From Betaproteobacteria bacterium MOLA814 (lineage in GTDB: Bacteria > Pseudomonadota > Gammaproteobacteria > Burkholderiales > Burkholderiaceae_C): a stretch of DNA of 64,000 nt. The stretch covers positions 471,018-535,017 of the forward strand of contig AYMW01000001.1 of NCBI GenBank assembly GCA_000496475.1, written 5' to 3'. A program made the translations under genes and the position numbers. The notes beneath the pieces are model-generated. The model had not been told where the DNA came from, did no database searches, and worked only from the letters and a program-made list of their open reading frames with translations. Shown piece after piece: positions 42,829-52,372 of this stretch (its first letter is position 1; the number at the start of each line of letters is the position of its first letter).

Positions 42829-43308
42829 TTAGTGGTTTGGGGCACGCTTGGCTGAGATCACACCGGTGTTGACACCAACCCAGTTCAGGCCGCCAAACAA
42901 GCGTGCATGCTCAATTTTGACGCAGCGGTTGTCAATAGCGTCCAAGCCCTTGCCTTGAAAGAGTGCAGACGCTTCGGCGTTCATGACGCCAAGCTGTTGC
43001 CACAAACAGCGCGCGCCTATGGCTAAAGCCTGCTCGGCAATTGGCAGCACCTCCTCAGTTCGACGAAACACATCCACCATCTGAACTGGGAAAGGGATAT
43101 CGGCCAATGCGCCGTAGCAGGTCTCCCCCAGAATAGTTTGTCCACTTCCCGCATACCTGGGGTTCACCGGCACAATCCGATAACCATGGGCTTGCATGTA
43201 TTTCGATGCAAAATAACTTGGTCTGTGCCAATCTGCCGACAGCCCAACTACGGCTATGGTGCGTTGATTGGTCAGAATGCGGCGCAATGTGGTGAGGTCG
43301 ACTGACAT
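42829..43308 (-). CDS. CoA-binding domain protein (YccU-like)
   Basis: A 159-residue protein with a CoA-binding Rossmann fold: TIAVVGLSADWHRPSYFASKYM and RIVPVNPRYAG, ending in a conserved MVDVFRR and DNRCVKIEHARL region. Function unknown in the family. The ATG at 43308 is preceded by GGAG. It lies 23 bases from metY on the same strand, so they may be co-transcribed. Confidence 0.85.
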   Translation of the reverse strand: MSVDLTTLRRILTNQRTIAVVGLSADWHRPSYFASKYMQAHGYRIVPVNPRYAGSGQTILGETCYGALADIPFPVQMVDVFRRTEEVLPIAEQALAIGARCLWQQLGVMNAEASALFQGKGLDAIDNRCVKIEHARLFGGLNWVGVNTGVISAKRAPNH

Positions 43309-43445
43309 GTAAATCTCCAAAATAGCACTGCTGTTGTATCACCGTTTGTTCGCAACACTTGTCACCTGCACGCACGCCTTGTTGATCGACCTTTATGTGG
43401 TTCAAGTCATATCGCAAGCGACAGAACGCAGCACACGTCAAGCGT

Positions 43446-44384
43446 ATGATTTGCGCCATGTACATCAGACCACAAACCTTTGGATGGCTGGCCGCAGGCA
43501 TTACCGTCACCATTTGGACATCTTTTATTGTGATCGCTCGGGCCTCGGCAACTTTAAACCTCAACCCCTTAGACATCGTTTTTGTGCGCATTGTGGGCGC
43601 AGGTGTTGTATTGCTGCCGTGGATGTTGATAAGCAACCGCTACAAGGCTCAAACTGAACGCTCGTTTTTTGGGCTGTCACCATTGCCGTGGAAAACCACG
43701 GTCATCACTGGCGTGCTCGGCAGTGTATTGTTTGCGTCACTGGCTTACAGCGGCTTCTTTTTTGCACCTGCTGCGCACGCTTCGGTGCTCCTCCCGGGAG
43801 GCCTACCACTGTGGACAGCAGTCTTAGCCGTCACCATTTTGAAAGAGCACGTCTCAAGGTCGCGCGGCATAGGCTTGGCTTGTATTTTGTGCGGCGGTTT
43901 ATTGGTCGGCGGCGAGAGCTTGCTGCAGGCATTCGACGGCGGTCATGTGTGGAAAGGCGACTTGCTGTTTATGTGCGCTTCTTTTTGTTATTCCACCTAC
44001 GGCATTGTGGTTCGCAGTAAAGGGCTAGACCCCATCAACGCAACGGTTGGTTTGACCGTATTTTCTGTCATGACGTTCCTTCCCATTTACGGCGTGTTGG
44101 CTTGGACTGGCCTAGTGGCTAGCAATTTAGCAACGGCACCCATAAGCGAAATGGCATTTCAGGCATTGTTCCAAGGCGGCCTATCCGTTGTTGTTGCGGG
44201 TATCAGCTTCAACGTCATGATCCGTACCTTTGGTCCTATTCGCACCACCATGCTCACGGCGTTGGTGCCTGGCTTGTCGGCATTGGGGGCTGTGGTGTTT
44301 TTAGGAGAGCCATTGTTTCTCAACTTGATACTGGGCTTGGCACTGGTCACCACTGGCATTTTGATTGGCGCGCGCAAAGCATGA
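43446..44384 (+). CDS. EamA/DMT-family transporter
   Basis: A 312-residue membrane protein of about ten helices in two EamA repeats; the first begins GWLAAGITVTIWTSFIVIAR. Drug/metabolite transporters of this type export amino acids or other small metabolites; substrate unknown. The start could be 43446 or 43458. It converges on another EamA gene with a 12-base gap. Confidence 0.85.
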   Translation: MICAMYIRPQTFGWLAAGITVTIWTSFIVIARASATLNLNPLDIVFVRIVGAGVVLLPWMLISNRYKAQTERSFFGLSPLPWKTTVITGVLGSVLFASLAYSGFFFAPAAHASVLLPGGLPLWTAVLAVTILKEHVSRSRGIGLACILCGGLLVGGESLLQAFDGGHVWKGDLLFMCASFCYSTYGIVVRSKGLDPINATVGLTVFSVMTFLPIYGVLAWTGLVASNLATAPISEMAFQALFQGGLSVVVAGISFNVMIRTFGPIRTTMLTALVPGLSALGAVVFLGEPLFLNLILGLALVTTGILIGARKA

Positions 44385-44395
44385 GGGATGCGCCG

Positions 44396-45331
44396 TCAAT
44401 ACTGGCGGCGGTGTTCCCGATTGGCTATCCAAATAGTGGCGAGCAAAATTACGCTGGCACCAATCACTGTGCTTTGTGTGGGTATGTCACCAAAGACCAA
44501 AAAACCCATGCCTGCGGCCCAAATCAGGTCTAAAAATTTCAACGACTGGGTCGCTGAAATGTCGGCAATCCCAAAGCCTCTCGCCATACAGTAGTGCGCC
44601 GTAGAGCCCAACACGCCAGTGACTGCAAACGCTACCCATTGCCAGGCGGTGGGAGCTTCCCAGTGAATAAGACCCAACGGCAAGCTGAGCAACGCGACGA
44701 TGAATGATTGCCACAACACAATGCTGCCTGCCGACTCCGTGCGGGTGAGTGTTTTTGTAATTAAAAAAGAAGCGGCAAACAACGGCGCACTCCCCAGCAT
44801 AACCAACGTAAACCAACCATCGGTTGCGCCAAGCTTGGGCCCCACAACAACCAATACACCGGATAGCCCAAACAAGGCAGCAACCCAACGCTCCCATCGC
44901 ATGCGTTCGCCTAAAAACCATGCGGCACCCAGCATGACAAAGATTGGCCCAGTGAAACCAATGGCGGTGGTTTCAGCTAGCCCAATACGGGGCAACGCCG
45001 TAAACCACAGTACCAGCGCCAAGCTGTGAACGGCACCACGCCAAAACTGGCCTTTGAGGTTCTTGGGCTTGTACACCGCCCATCCATGACGCATGAGCAA
45101 CGGCAGCATAACAAGTGCGCCCATGAGGTAGCGTAAAAACTGCGCTTGAAAGGGGTCTAGCTGCATTGACAACCTGCGCAGCTCAGCATTCATGACGGTA
45201 AAAACAAAGCCACTTAATGCGACCCACAACATACCGCGCCATACTGCGGGTAACGCTTCAAAATACAGTCGAAGTGCTTGGACTCTGGCCACAACGTATT
45301 GGCTGTAACTCACAACAATGCCCTCACGCAT
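44396..45331 (-). CDS. EamA/DMT-family transporter
   Basis: A 311-residue membrane protein with two EamA repeats (LWVALSGFVFTVMNAELRRL and later VTGVLGSTAHYCMARGFGIA). The second repeat ends in a short basic tail (NREHRRQY). Substrate unknown. It is only distantly similar to the convergent neighbour, so the pair is not a simple recent duplication. Confidence 0.85.
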   Translation of the reverse strand: MREGIVVSYSQYVVARVQALRLYFEALPAVWRGMLWVALSGFVFTVMNAELRRLSMQLDPFQAQFLRYLMGALVMLPLLMRHGWAVYKPKNLKGQFWRGAVHSLALVLWFTALPRIGLAETTAIGFTGPIFVMLGAAWFLGERMRWERWVAALFGLSGVLVVVGPKLGATDGWFTLVMLGSAPLFAASFLITKTLTRTESAGSIVLWQSFIVALLSLPLGLIHWEAPTAWQWVAFAVTGVLGSTAHYCMARGFGIADISATQSLKFLDLIWAAGMGFLVFGDIPTQSTVIGASVILLATIWIANREHRRQY

Positions 45332-45379
45332 AAGCGCTTGTCAACAAGGCTTGTAGGGCTGGCTTGAGAGTTAGCAGTA

Positions 45380-47248
45380 TCAGCGCACATGGACGTGCGA
45401 TTCAAATACAAAAGCGTCTAATGCCTGCTGGACGGCATCTACTGCTGACGAATAGCTCTGAGGCAGAGACACCGACACCCGCATACCACGGGGCCCACCA
45501 GTACTCACGTGCACGTGCGCGTCAGCGAATTGGAACTGAACCTCTAACAGCTGTGTCACCATGCGCGTAGCAGCTGTGCAGCGCAGCTCAGGCTTGAATA
45601 TTTTTCCCACCGATGTCATGGGAAGGGCCTCCACCACATAGAAATGCTTGGGCCAAGCAGGACGCTCACCAATCCGTTCCTGCGCGTGCGCATGGAGTTC
45701 TGCATCACTCACTGTTGAACCAGGACGCAACGCCACAAAGCACACGGGTAACTCACCCGCATAAGCATCGGGCGTGCCCACGGCAGCGGCGTGCGCAACC
45801 GCAGGGTGTTCGGCCATGGCGTTTTCTATCATCACGGGGTCTATGTTGTGACCACTGCGAATGATTAAATCTTTGGAGCGTCCAGCAATGTAAATTCGTC
45901 CCTGCTCATCGGTATAGCCGAGGTCACCGGTGTTGAGCATGCCGCTTTCAAACACGCCCACGTTTTGGGCTGTATGTAAGTAGCCTGGTGACACATGGGG
46001 GCCATGCACAGTTATCACGCCGACCTCGCCTGTGTCACACACATCACCCAACGCCATGTCTGGACCAAAGCGACGCACTTCGACACGCGAATAAGGCAGA
46101 CGCCACCCCACAGAGCCCGTGGTACCAGCGCTGTCTCCTGCGATGGGGTCATAGGCAATCAGGCCAGACGACTCGGTCATGCCGTAGACTTCCACCAAGT
46201 TGCAACCCGTCACCAACCTGAAGCGCTTGGCCACGGCTGGCGGCAGCAGCGCGGCGCCTGTCAGGCCGCAGCGCATAGAACTGATGTCCGCACCATCAAC
46301 TGGCACATCCAGAACCGCCCCCAAAGATGTTGGCACACCTGCCACCAGCGTGGCCTTGTAGTGCGCCACCAAACGCCAAAAACCTTGAACCATGGCCGGC
46401 GAGCGCAAACCACTTGGCGACATCACCAACAACTCCAAGCCCGCCATGAAGCCAGACAACCCACAAGCAATGGTGCCGGCAACATGAAACAGTGGAAATG
46501 TAGCGGTCAACACATCACTGGACTGAAAGTTACCCATGACCGCACCGCCCAGCGCAGCTGTCAACTGACCACGGTGCGTGTGCGCGACCAATTTGGGTAT
46601 GCCAGTGGTGCCTCCCGTATGGAAGTAGGCGGCCACATCGTCGTCTTTGCCAGACTCGCCAAACACCAAATGATCGCTAGGCTGCATTGCCAACGCGGTG
46701 TGAAAATCGATCACACCGTCTTCGGCTGGTGTACCAGGGGGTGCAACACGTATCAACGTGAGGCCAGGCAGACGCTCACGAAGCATCAAAGCTTTCTGCC
46801 AAATATCCAGCACCGGGTGCGGACCCAATGCCACCAGTGTGCGCGCACCTGTGGCCTCTAGCAACGCGGCAATGTGCTCGACCTGCAGCAAAAAATTAAT
46901 GGGCACTGCGTAACCTGCCGTTTCAGCGCCCCACAGCGTGGCATGGGTCTCGATGAGAGACGGCAACATATAGGCCACACCTGGGCGAGAACCGCCCACA
47001 CTGGCGAACAGGTTGGCAGAGCGGCGAATCAAGCCCAACAACTCGGCGTAATTAACACGACGTGGCTGCTCATCAGGCGCGCCACTCATCAGCATGGTGA
47101 TGGCGGTGCGTGTGGGCTGGCTGGTCGCAACACCAATAAACACATCCAACACACTGCGCTCTGTCAAACGCTGGTCTAGCGGCATGGCCTCTTCAAATTG
47201 CACCAAGCTGCCCATATCTTGAATCGTGTGGTCGTGCAAAACTGCCAT
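45380..47248 (-). CDS. Acyl-CoA synthetase with C-terminal extension
   Basis: A 622-residue AMP-forming ligase: FHTGGTTGIPKLVAHTHRGQ, VYGMTESSGLIAYDP, MLNTGDLGYTDEQGRIYIAG and RSKDLIIRSGHNIDP are intact, and the C-terminal lysine motif TSVGKIFKPEL follows. About 60 further residues after it (ending FVFESHVHVR) extend past the normal end of the fold and look like a small alpha/beta add-on. The ATG at 47248 has GGAGG upstream; a longer N-terminal frame is unlikely. It is unrelated in detail to the ligase at 39.8 kb. Confidence 0.85.
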   Translation of the reverse strand: MAVLHDHTIQDMGSLVQFEEAMPLDQRLTERSVLDVFIGVATSQPTRTAITMLMSGAPDEQPRRVNYAELLGLIRRSANLFASVGGSRPGVAYMLPSLIETHATLWGAETAGYAVPINFLLQVEHIAALLEATGARTLVALGPHPVLDIWQKALMLRERLPGLTLIRVAPPGTPAEDGVIDFHTALAMQPSDHLVFGESGKDDDVAAYFHTGGTTGIPKLVAHTHRGQLTAALGGAVMGNFQSSDVLTATFPLFHVAGTIACGLSGFMAGLELLVMSPSGLRSPAMVQGFWRLVAHYKATLVAGVPTSLGAVLDVPVDGADISSMRCGLTGAALLPPAVAKRFRLVTGCNLVEVYGMTESSGLIAYDPIAGDSAGTTGSVGWRLPYSRVEVRRFGPDMALGDVCDTGEVGVITVHGPHVSPGYLHTAQNVGVFESGMLNTGDLGYTDEQGRIYIAGRSKDLIIRSGHNIDPVMIENAMAEHPAVAHAAAVGTPDAYAGELPVCFVALRPGSTVSDAELHAHAQERIGERPAWPKHFYVVEALPMTSVGKIFKPELRCTAATRMVTQLLEVQFQFADAHVHVSTGGPRGMRVSVSLPQSYSSAVDAVQQALDAFVFESHVHVR

Positions 47249-47435
47249 GGTGCCTCCAAATATAAACTTGCCTAATATAGATTCAAATGTACCAACCCGT
47301 GCGTCGGCTTGGCGACTCTCAGGCCAATCCTGGTGACAAGCAGCAGGCCGTGAAGGTGGCCACATCAACCACTTTGACCTTTGACAATAGGCTGTAGCCA
47401 GCCAACAACCAGTTGTTCATTCAACCAGTACCGCT

Positions 47436-48476
47436 CTACAGTGAACGTCCAACAAACAGGGCCACAACCATCCAACCGAGTATGAACAGCGCCTCAAACA
47501 CGAACAAAGCTATAGGTCGCCAGACCAGCTTGGACAACTTGTCCAAAGAGGTCTTCACACCCAAAGCAGCGATGGATACCACCAAACACCAACCCGACAA
47601 ATCGGTCAGCGTCGAGACAGCCTCTTTGGGCAATGACACGGTGTTGTTAAGAACTGCCAAGCCAATAAAAACAAGCAAGAAAACAGGTGTGACTTGGGAC
47701 AGTTTGACCGAGGTGCCGGGGCTCGCCGCCGCCCTGCTGTGCCTAAACAGCATGGCAAACACAACCACCACAGGCATCAACATCGCAACCCGAAACATCT
47801 TGCTGAGTGTGGCAAAGTCGGCCACATCTGGCGAGATGATGTAGCCTGCGCCCACCACTTGTGCGACATCGTGGATAGAGCCGCCCAACATAAAACCCGC
47901 CTCCGTGGTGCTCAGGTCCAAGGCTGCGACCAACAACGGATAAGTCACCATGGCCAGTGTCGACAGCGTGGCAATCCCAATGGCACTGAGCAAGGTCATT
48001 TGCTCAACCTCGTCACTGGGTGGCAAGGTGGCCGCAATGGCCAGCGTGGCGGAGATGCCGCAAATACCAGTTCCACCACCACTCAAAATACCCAAACTCT
48101 TTGGCAAGCCCAAGCGTTTGGCGCACCACATACCAAACACAATGGTACTGACCAAACCACCGGCTAAGGCAACCGCACCAAACACGCCCAAGTCATGCAG
48201 GTCACCCACCATGATGCGCAAGCCCAGCAAGGCCACACCCACACGCACCAACTTTTTGGCGCTGAATTCAATACCAGCTGTGTAGCGCTCTATACCCAGC
48301 AGGTGATGGAAGGCCATGCCCATTAACAGTGCGTACAAATACTTGGGGCCGCCGTAGTGTTCAGATACAAAGGTGGCACTTAAAGCAAGCACCAGTGCCA
48401 GACCTATGCCGGGCATCACACGTAGAACACTGGCGTTAACAACGCCGGCTGATTTGAACAGAAACCAATTAGACAT
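47436..48476 (-). CDS. Putative sulfate exporter family transporter (YeiH/UPF0324)
   Basis: A 346-residue protein with about ten membrane segments: YLYALLMGMAFHHLL, SAKKLVRVGVALLGLRIM, ILSGGGTGICGISATLAIA and MLGGSIHDVAQVVGAGY are family marks. The family was named from a member near sulfonate-degradation genes thought to export sulfate or sulfite. Here it follows a LysR regulator, a TRAP transporter and a CuyA/DcyD-type lyase, which supports that idea. The ATG at 48476 is preferred over one nine bases upstream. Confidence 0.88.
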   Translation of the reverse strand: MSNWFLFKSAGVVNASVLRVMPGIGLALVLALSATFVSEHYGGPKYLYALLMGMAFHHLLGIERYTAGIEFSAKKLVRVGVALLGLRIMVGDLHDLGVFGAVALAGGLVSTIVFGMWCAKRLGLPKSLGILSGGGTGICGISATLAIAATLPPSDEVEQMTLLSAIGIATLSTLAMVTYPLLVAALDLSTTEAGFMLGGSIHDVAQVVGAGYIISPDVADFATLSKMFRVAMLMPVVVVFAMLFRHSRAAASPGTSVKLSQVTPVFLLVFIGLAVLNNTVSLPKEAVSTLTDLSGWCLVVSIAALGVKTSLDKLSKLVWRPIALFVFEALFILGWMVVALFVGRSL

Positions 48477-48724
48477 AGATACCAATCGGGCTTATAAGCG
48501 CCATACATCTGACCCGAGTGCTGCAGGTCTTCAAACCCGTAATGAGGCCGCCCTGCGAACGTTCAGAAAACTTCTTACCCCCAACCTCAGGCAGACGTTG
48601 GAGAGGGTTGAGTCTGTTTGGTATCTGGTTCATACGACCTTCGCCGTTGCTGTGTCGTGTTCACTTGTTGGGTACTCGGTGATCGGCGTTATGTGACGAT
48701 TCACCCATCTGAACACGGAATGAT

Positions 48725-49648
48725 TCAAGGCGTCACAGCGGGGTTAGCGCAGTCAGTATCTTGGGCAAGAACTAATCTAGCCATTAAGTCTTGCAACGAC
48801 TTACCACCGTTGTTAGCAAAGTAGGCCACTATGCGCAGAGGTACGCTGCGCCCTACCGAGGACAGCTCACACAGCGCACCTTGCTTCAAGTCTTGAGCTA
48901 TGAGTGCGCGCGGAAGCCATGCGGCACCTTGATCAATCAAAGCCATTTCTCGCAAACCCAAACTGAACTCGCTGACGTATTGAACTGATACCAACCGATC
49001 ACGCATCAACTCGGGTAAGGCATATGAACGTACAGACTTTCCAAAAAAACTGTCGGGTGGGAAACATAGCAAAGGCAAAGGCTTGTCTGGATTCAAAAAA
49101 TCCTCTGACGCACAGAGCTTGCTGCTCGCCACCAGCACCAGCGCGTCGTCGCCCAACGGGCAAGAGCTGGCCAACTGTGGTGGCAGGCCATTAGAGGTCT
49201 GCGGATCCTCATAAGTGATCAAAATATCGGCACGTCCGCTCACGAGCAGTGCAACACCCTCTTCGTGATTTTCTGAGCGAATTCGAAAACGCTGATCTGA
49301 ATCAAGCTCTCGCATTTGTGCCAAAAAAGCCGGTATGTGGGCTGTCGCCAAGCTGTGGAGCGTCGCAATCACGAGCCCTGGACTTTGGGTTGAATCCGCT
49401 TTCAGCGTGGCACGAAACTCGTAAATACGCGCTCCCAAGCTGCGAAAAGCAGCTTCATACTCGGTGGCTATTGGTGTAAAACGTACGGGCTTATGCTCGC
49501 GGTCTACAAGCTTGACGCTCAACCACTCCTCCAACAACTGAATACGGCGCGAAAAGGCAGGTTGTGACACATGGCGCTTTTCCGCTGCCGCAGAAAAGGT
49601 GCCCGTCTCTATCAATGCCAGGTAATCGTCCAGCCACTTAAGGTTCAT
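48725..49648 (-). CDS. LysR-family transcriptional regulator
   Basis: A 307-residue regulator with an N-terminal winged helix-turn-helix (MNLKWLDDYLALIETGTFSA, AAEKRHVSQPAFSRRIQLLE) and a periplasmic-binding-type effector domain. It lies between the alpha/beta hydrolase gene and the exporter gene, all in the same direction, so it probably controls this locus in response to the imported substrate or a product. Confidence 0.92.
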   Translation of the reverse strand: MNLKWLDDYLALIETGTFSAAAEKRHVSQPAFSRRIQLLEEWLSVKLVDREHKPVRFTPIATEYEAAFRSLGARIYEFRATLKADSTQSPGLVIATLHSLATAHIPAFLAQMRELDSDQRFRIRSENHEEGVALLVSGRADILITYEDPQTSNGLPPQLASSCPLGDDALVLVASSKLCASEDFLNPDKPLPLLCFPPDSFFGKSVRSYALPELMRDRLVSVQYVSEFSLGLREMALIDQGAAWLPRALIAQDLKQGALCELSSVGRSVPLRIVAYFANNGGKSLQDLMARLVLAQDTDCANPAVTP

Positions 49649-49752
49649 ACATATTCCGTTGGACAGTAATCCGTGACTGTAGCTTACACAGTGCCTCTTT
49701 ATCGATTTGAAAAACCGCACCTCCTGGCCAAGAAGTTTTATCTAGCGACACG

Positions 49753-50550
49753 TCACAACGTACTATGGCTGCTTGACTTCATTAAAAAATCCAATAACAA
49801 GCTGTGAAAAAGTTGCGGATATTCAAGGTGAAGAGCGTGTGAGCAGTTTGGCAATACTGCGATAGAGGCATTGGCAATGCCGCGCCACATTGTCTCGATC
49901 TGTGGCCACTGGTAGCTACGATCTTGGTCGCCCCACACAATCAGTGTGGGTTGTTTAATGTAAGACAAATTGCCCCTACCATCCCAGCGCTCCATAGCCC
50001 AAAGTCCCGCTTCAGCGGCTTGCTCGCTGGCTTGTGCCGCCAAGTCCCCTAGCGTTTTAGCCATAGGCGAGGCCTCGCGGTCAAGCAACCATGTGGCGCT
50101 GATGCGCCGGGCTGTTGCATCAACGCCGTCTTGTGCCAAGCGCTCACGTGACCTCGTCATTGTCTCAAACCGTCCAGGAAGTAACCCTAGAGGACCTGTG
50201 GCATACAGCACCAGGCGATTAACGCGCTGTGGGGCAAGATGAACAATCTCTTGCACGATCATCCCCCCCATTGAATGCCCCAGCAAGTGAAAGCGCGCTA
50301 CACCCAACTGGTCCAAGCAATCCAGTACCACCTGTGCGTACCCGGTAATCTGGTCTGGTGAAGTCATGTGTTTGCTATTGGCAAAACCAGGTAAGTCCAT
50401 GGCAATCACATCAAGATGCGGACTCAAGGCACGCAGTTCAGCAGCCCATTGACTTGAGCCGCCCAGATAGCCATGCACCAACACCAGCGTTTCGCCACTG
50501 CCAGCTCGCTCAACATACAAGGATTCAGATTCGGAGACTAAGCTTTTCAT
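49753..50550 (-). CDS. Alpha/beta hydrolase
   Basis: A 265-residue hydrolase: LVLVHGYLGGSSQW supplies the oxyanion loop, LLGHSMGGMIVQE the nucleophile S93, WGDQDRSYQ the acid and NCSHALHLE the histidine. The ATG overlaps the dctM stop, so translation is coupled to the TRAP transporter. Substrate unknown; within this locus an ester or lactone related to the imported compound is plausible. Confidence 0.87.
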   Translation of the reverse strand: MKSLVSESESLYVERAGSGETLVLVHGYLGGSSQWAAELRALSPHLDVIAMDLPGFANSKHMTSPDQITGYAQVVLDCLDQLGVARFHLLGHSMGGMIVQEIVHLAPQRVNRLVLYATGPLGLLPGRFETMTRSRERLAQDGVDATARRISATWLLDREASPMAKTLGDLAAQASEQAAEAGLWAMERWDGRGNLSYIKQPTLIVWGDQDRSYQWPQIETMWRGIANASIAVLPNCSHALHLEYPQLFHSLLLDFLMKSSSHSTL

Positions 50551-51848
50551 TTCATAACCGAAGGCAACCACAAGGCTACACCTGGTACCGCAATAACGAA
50601 GGCGATTAACAGAACCATACAAGCTAGAAACGGCAGGCAACCGATGATCACATCACCGATTGGAATCGTGCCCCTACTGATGCCCTGTATGACGTACAGG
50701 TTCAATCCTACGGGCGGCGTCAGTACCGCTATTTCCATGGTGATAGTGAACACGATGCCAAACCAGACCAAGTCAAAACCTGCGGCATGCATCAACGGGT
50801 AAATTGTAGGCAACGTGATAAAAGTCATTGACACAGGTTCTAGGAACATGCCCAACACCACATAGAAAGCAATCACAATCGCCAGTACTGTGTAAGGGCT
50901 CAGGTCATAGGACAAAAACAGTTCCGTGAATTGTTGTGGCACACGGTAGTAGGTGAGCACGAAACCGAACAACACGCCGGCGGACAGCAGTAGGCCTAGA
51001 TAGCCCATGGTCCGCATGGTGGCAAGTAGCGCCTCTTTAAAGCCGAAGAAGCTGAGCCCACCTACCGTAAAGGCAAGAATTGTGGTCAACACAGCAGCCA
51101 CTGCTGCGGCTTCAGTGGGCGTGGCAATGCCAGTGTATATCGACAGCGTAATGACAAGGCCAATAGCAAAAATAGGGCCAATCGCTAGCAACATATCACG
51201 CACGCTTGCACGTGGCGAGTTATCTGCATTAGGGATGTGACTGGGGTACAAGCGTCCCCAGATATAAACCACCAGCGCAAACAAGCTCACCAGAACTAGC
51301 CCGGGAACGACACCCGCGATGAACAATTCGCCTATCGACTGATCAGTGACAATACCGTAGAACAACAGAATCAGACTGGGGGGGATCAACACGCTGAGCG
51401 TGCCCCCAGCTGCCAACACACCACTAGACAGCCGTTTGTTATAGCCTAGCTTGGTCATCTCAGGCAGCGCCACGCCACCTATAGTGAGTGAGCCCACCAT
51501 AGAGGATCCGCAGACGGCACCAAAACCGGCACATGCGGCGATGCTACCGTAGGCCGCTGAACCTCTAACCCGCACACCCTTGTGCATGAACTGGTACAGG
51601 TTAGGCCCGATATTAGAGCGCCCTATAAGCTCCCCCAGTAAAACAAACAGTGGAACCGCCAGCAAGATGTAGTCGATCCACACTCCCCACAGCTTCAGCT
51701 CCGTACTGACCAATGCGGTGGACCACCCCTGAATGTGTAGCAGAAATGGCATCGCTGCCAAAGCCAGTGCAAAGGGTATGGGCAGTCCGATGCCGATGAA
51801 TACCACCAATAAAGACAGCAGGCCCAGCCCAACGTGATACCACTCCAT
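50547..51848 (-). CDS. dctM: TRAP transporter large membrane subunit DctM
   Basis: A 433-residue membrane protein of the DctM family, carrying the sodium-coupled transport path. LGELIGRSNIGPNLYQFMHKG, CAGFGAVCGSSMVGSLTIG and LLLFYGIVTDQSIGELFIAG are typical, with about 12 hydrophobic segments. It is between dctQ (14 bases upstream) and the hydrolase. Confidence 0.93.
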   Translation of the reverse strand: MEWYHVGLGLLSLLVVFIGIGLPIPFALALAAMPFLLHIQGWSTALVSTELKLWGVWIDYILLAVPLFVLLGELIGRSNIGPNLYQFMHKGVRVRGSAAYGSIAACAGFGAVCGSSMVGSLTIGGVALPEMTKLGYNKRLSSGVLAAGGTLSVLIPPSLILLFYGIVTDQSIGELFIAGVVPGLVLVSLFALVVYIWGRLYPSHIPNADNSPRASVRDMLLAIGPIFAIGLVITLSIYTGIATPTEAAAVAAVLTTILAFTVGGLSFFGFKEALLATMRTMGYLGLLLSAGVLFGFVLTYYRVPQQFTELFLSYDLSPYTVLAIVIAFYVVLGMFLEPVSMTFITLPTIYPLMHAAGFDLVWFGIVFTITMEIAVLTPPVGLNLYVIQGISRGTIPIGDVIIGCLPFLACMVLLIAFVIAVPGVALWLPSVMK

Positions 51849-51862
51849 ACAACAACCCCAAA

Positions 51863-52366
51863 TTAAGTTTTTGACGAAGCATCAACAGCATTCGTTGCCA
51901 AGGAGGCTAATCGCACACCCACGTAAAAAGTAAATACCAGCAAAGCCAGCGCTCCCGGCGCCCAAAAAAGGTACCGAGGCCACAGCAGTATTTCGGAAGC
52001 CGAACCCGAACTAAACGAACGCATGGTGGCTTCAACGGCAGCAATGGAGAAAAACACCCCAACGACGCCCATTAGCACCAAGTTCAGGGCTTCGAGCGCG
52101 CGGCGGGCTCGAGGCCCGAGCGCATCCAGCAAGAACGACACTTTGGGATAAGCGTTTTCTCGCAGCGCAAAGGCCAAGCCCAAAAAGGCGGCGGGGAACA
52201 AAAGCATGGCGGTGGCCTCTGTCACCATACCGTCTGGACTACGCAGCACGTAGCGTACGAATACGCCGTAAGTGATCCACACCGCTTGCACTGAGATGAT
52301 GATTGCACCCAGAGCAGCCAGCCATAAGGCGAGCCGCTCTGTGCCACGTTGGACAGACGCGAGCAT
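51863..52366 (-). CDS. dctQ: TRAP transporter small membrane subunit DctQ
   Basis: A 167-residue four-helix membrane protein (LAALGAIIISVQAVWITYGV first helix, AFLGLAFALRENAYPKVSFL in the middle) matching DctQ, the small partner of DctM. Located between dctP (6 bases) and dctM. Confidence 0.9.
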   Translation of the reverse strand: MLASVQRGTERLALWLAALGAIIISVQAVWITYGVFVRYVLRSPDGMVTEATAMLLFPAAFLGLAFALRENAYPKVSFLLDALGPRARRALEALNLVLMGVVGVFFSIAAVEATMRSFSSGSASEILLWPRYLFWAPGALALLVFTFYVGVRLASLATNAVDASSKT

Positions 52367-52372
52367 CTTTAA

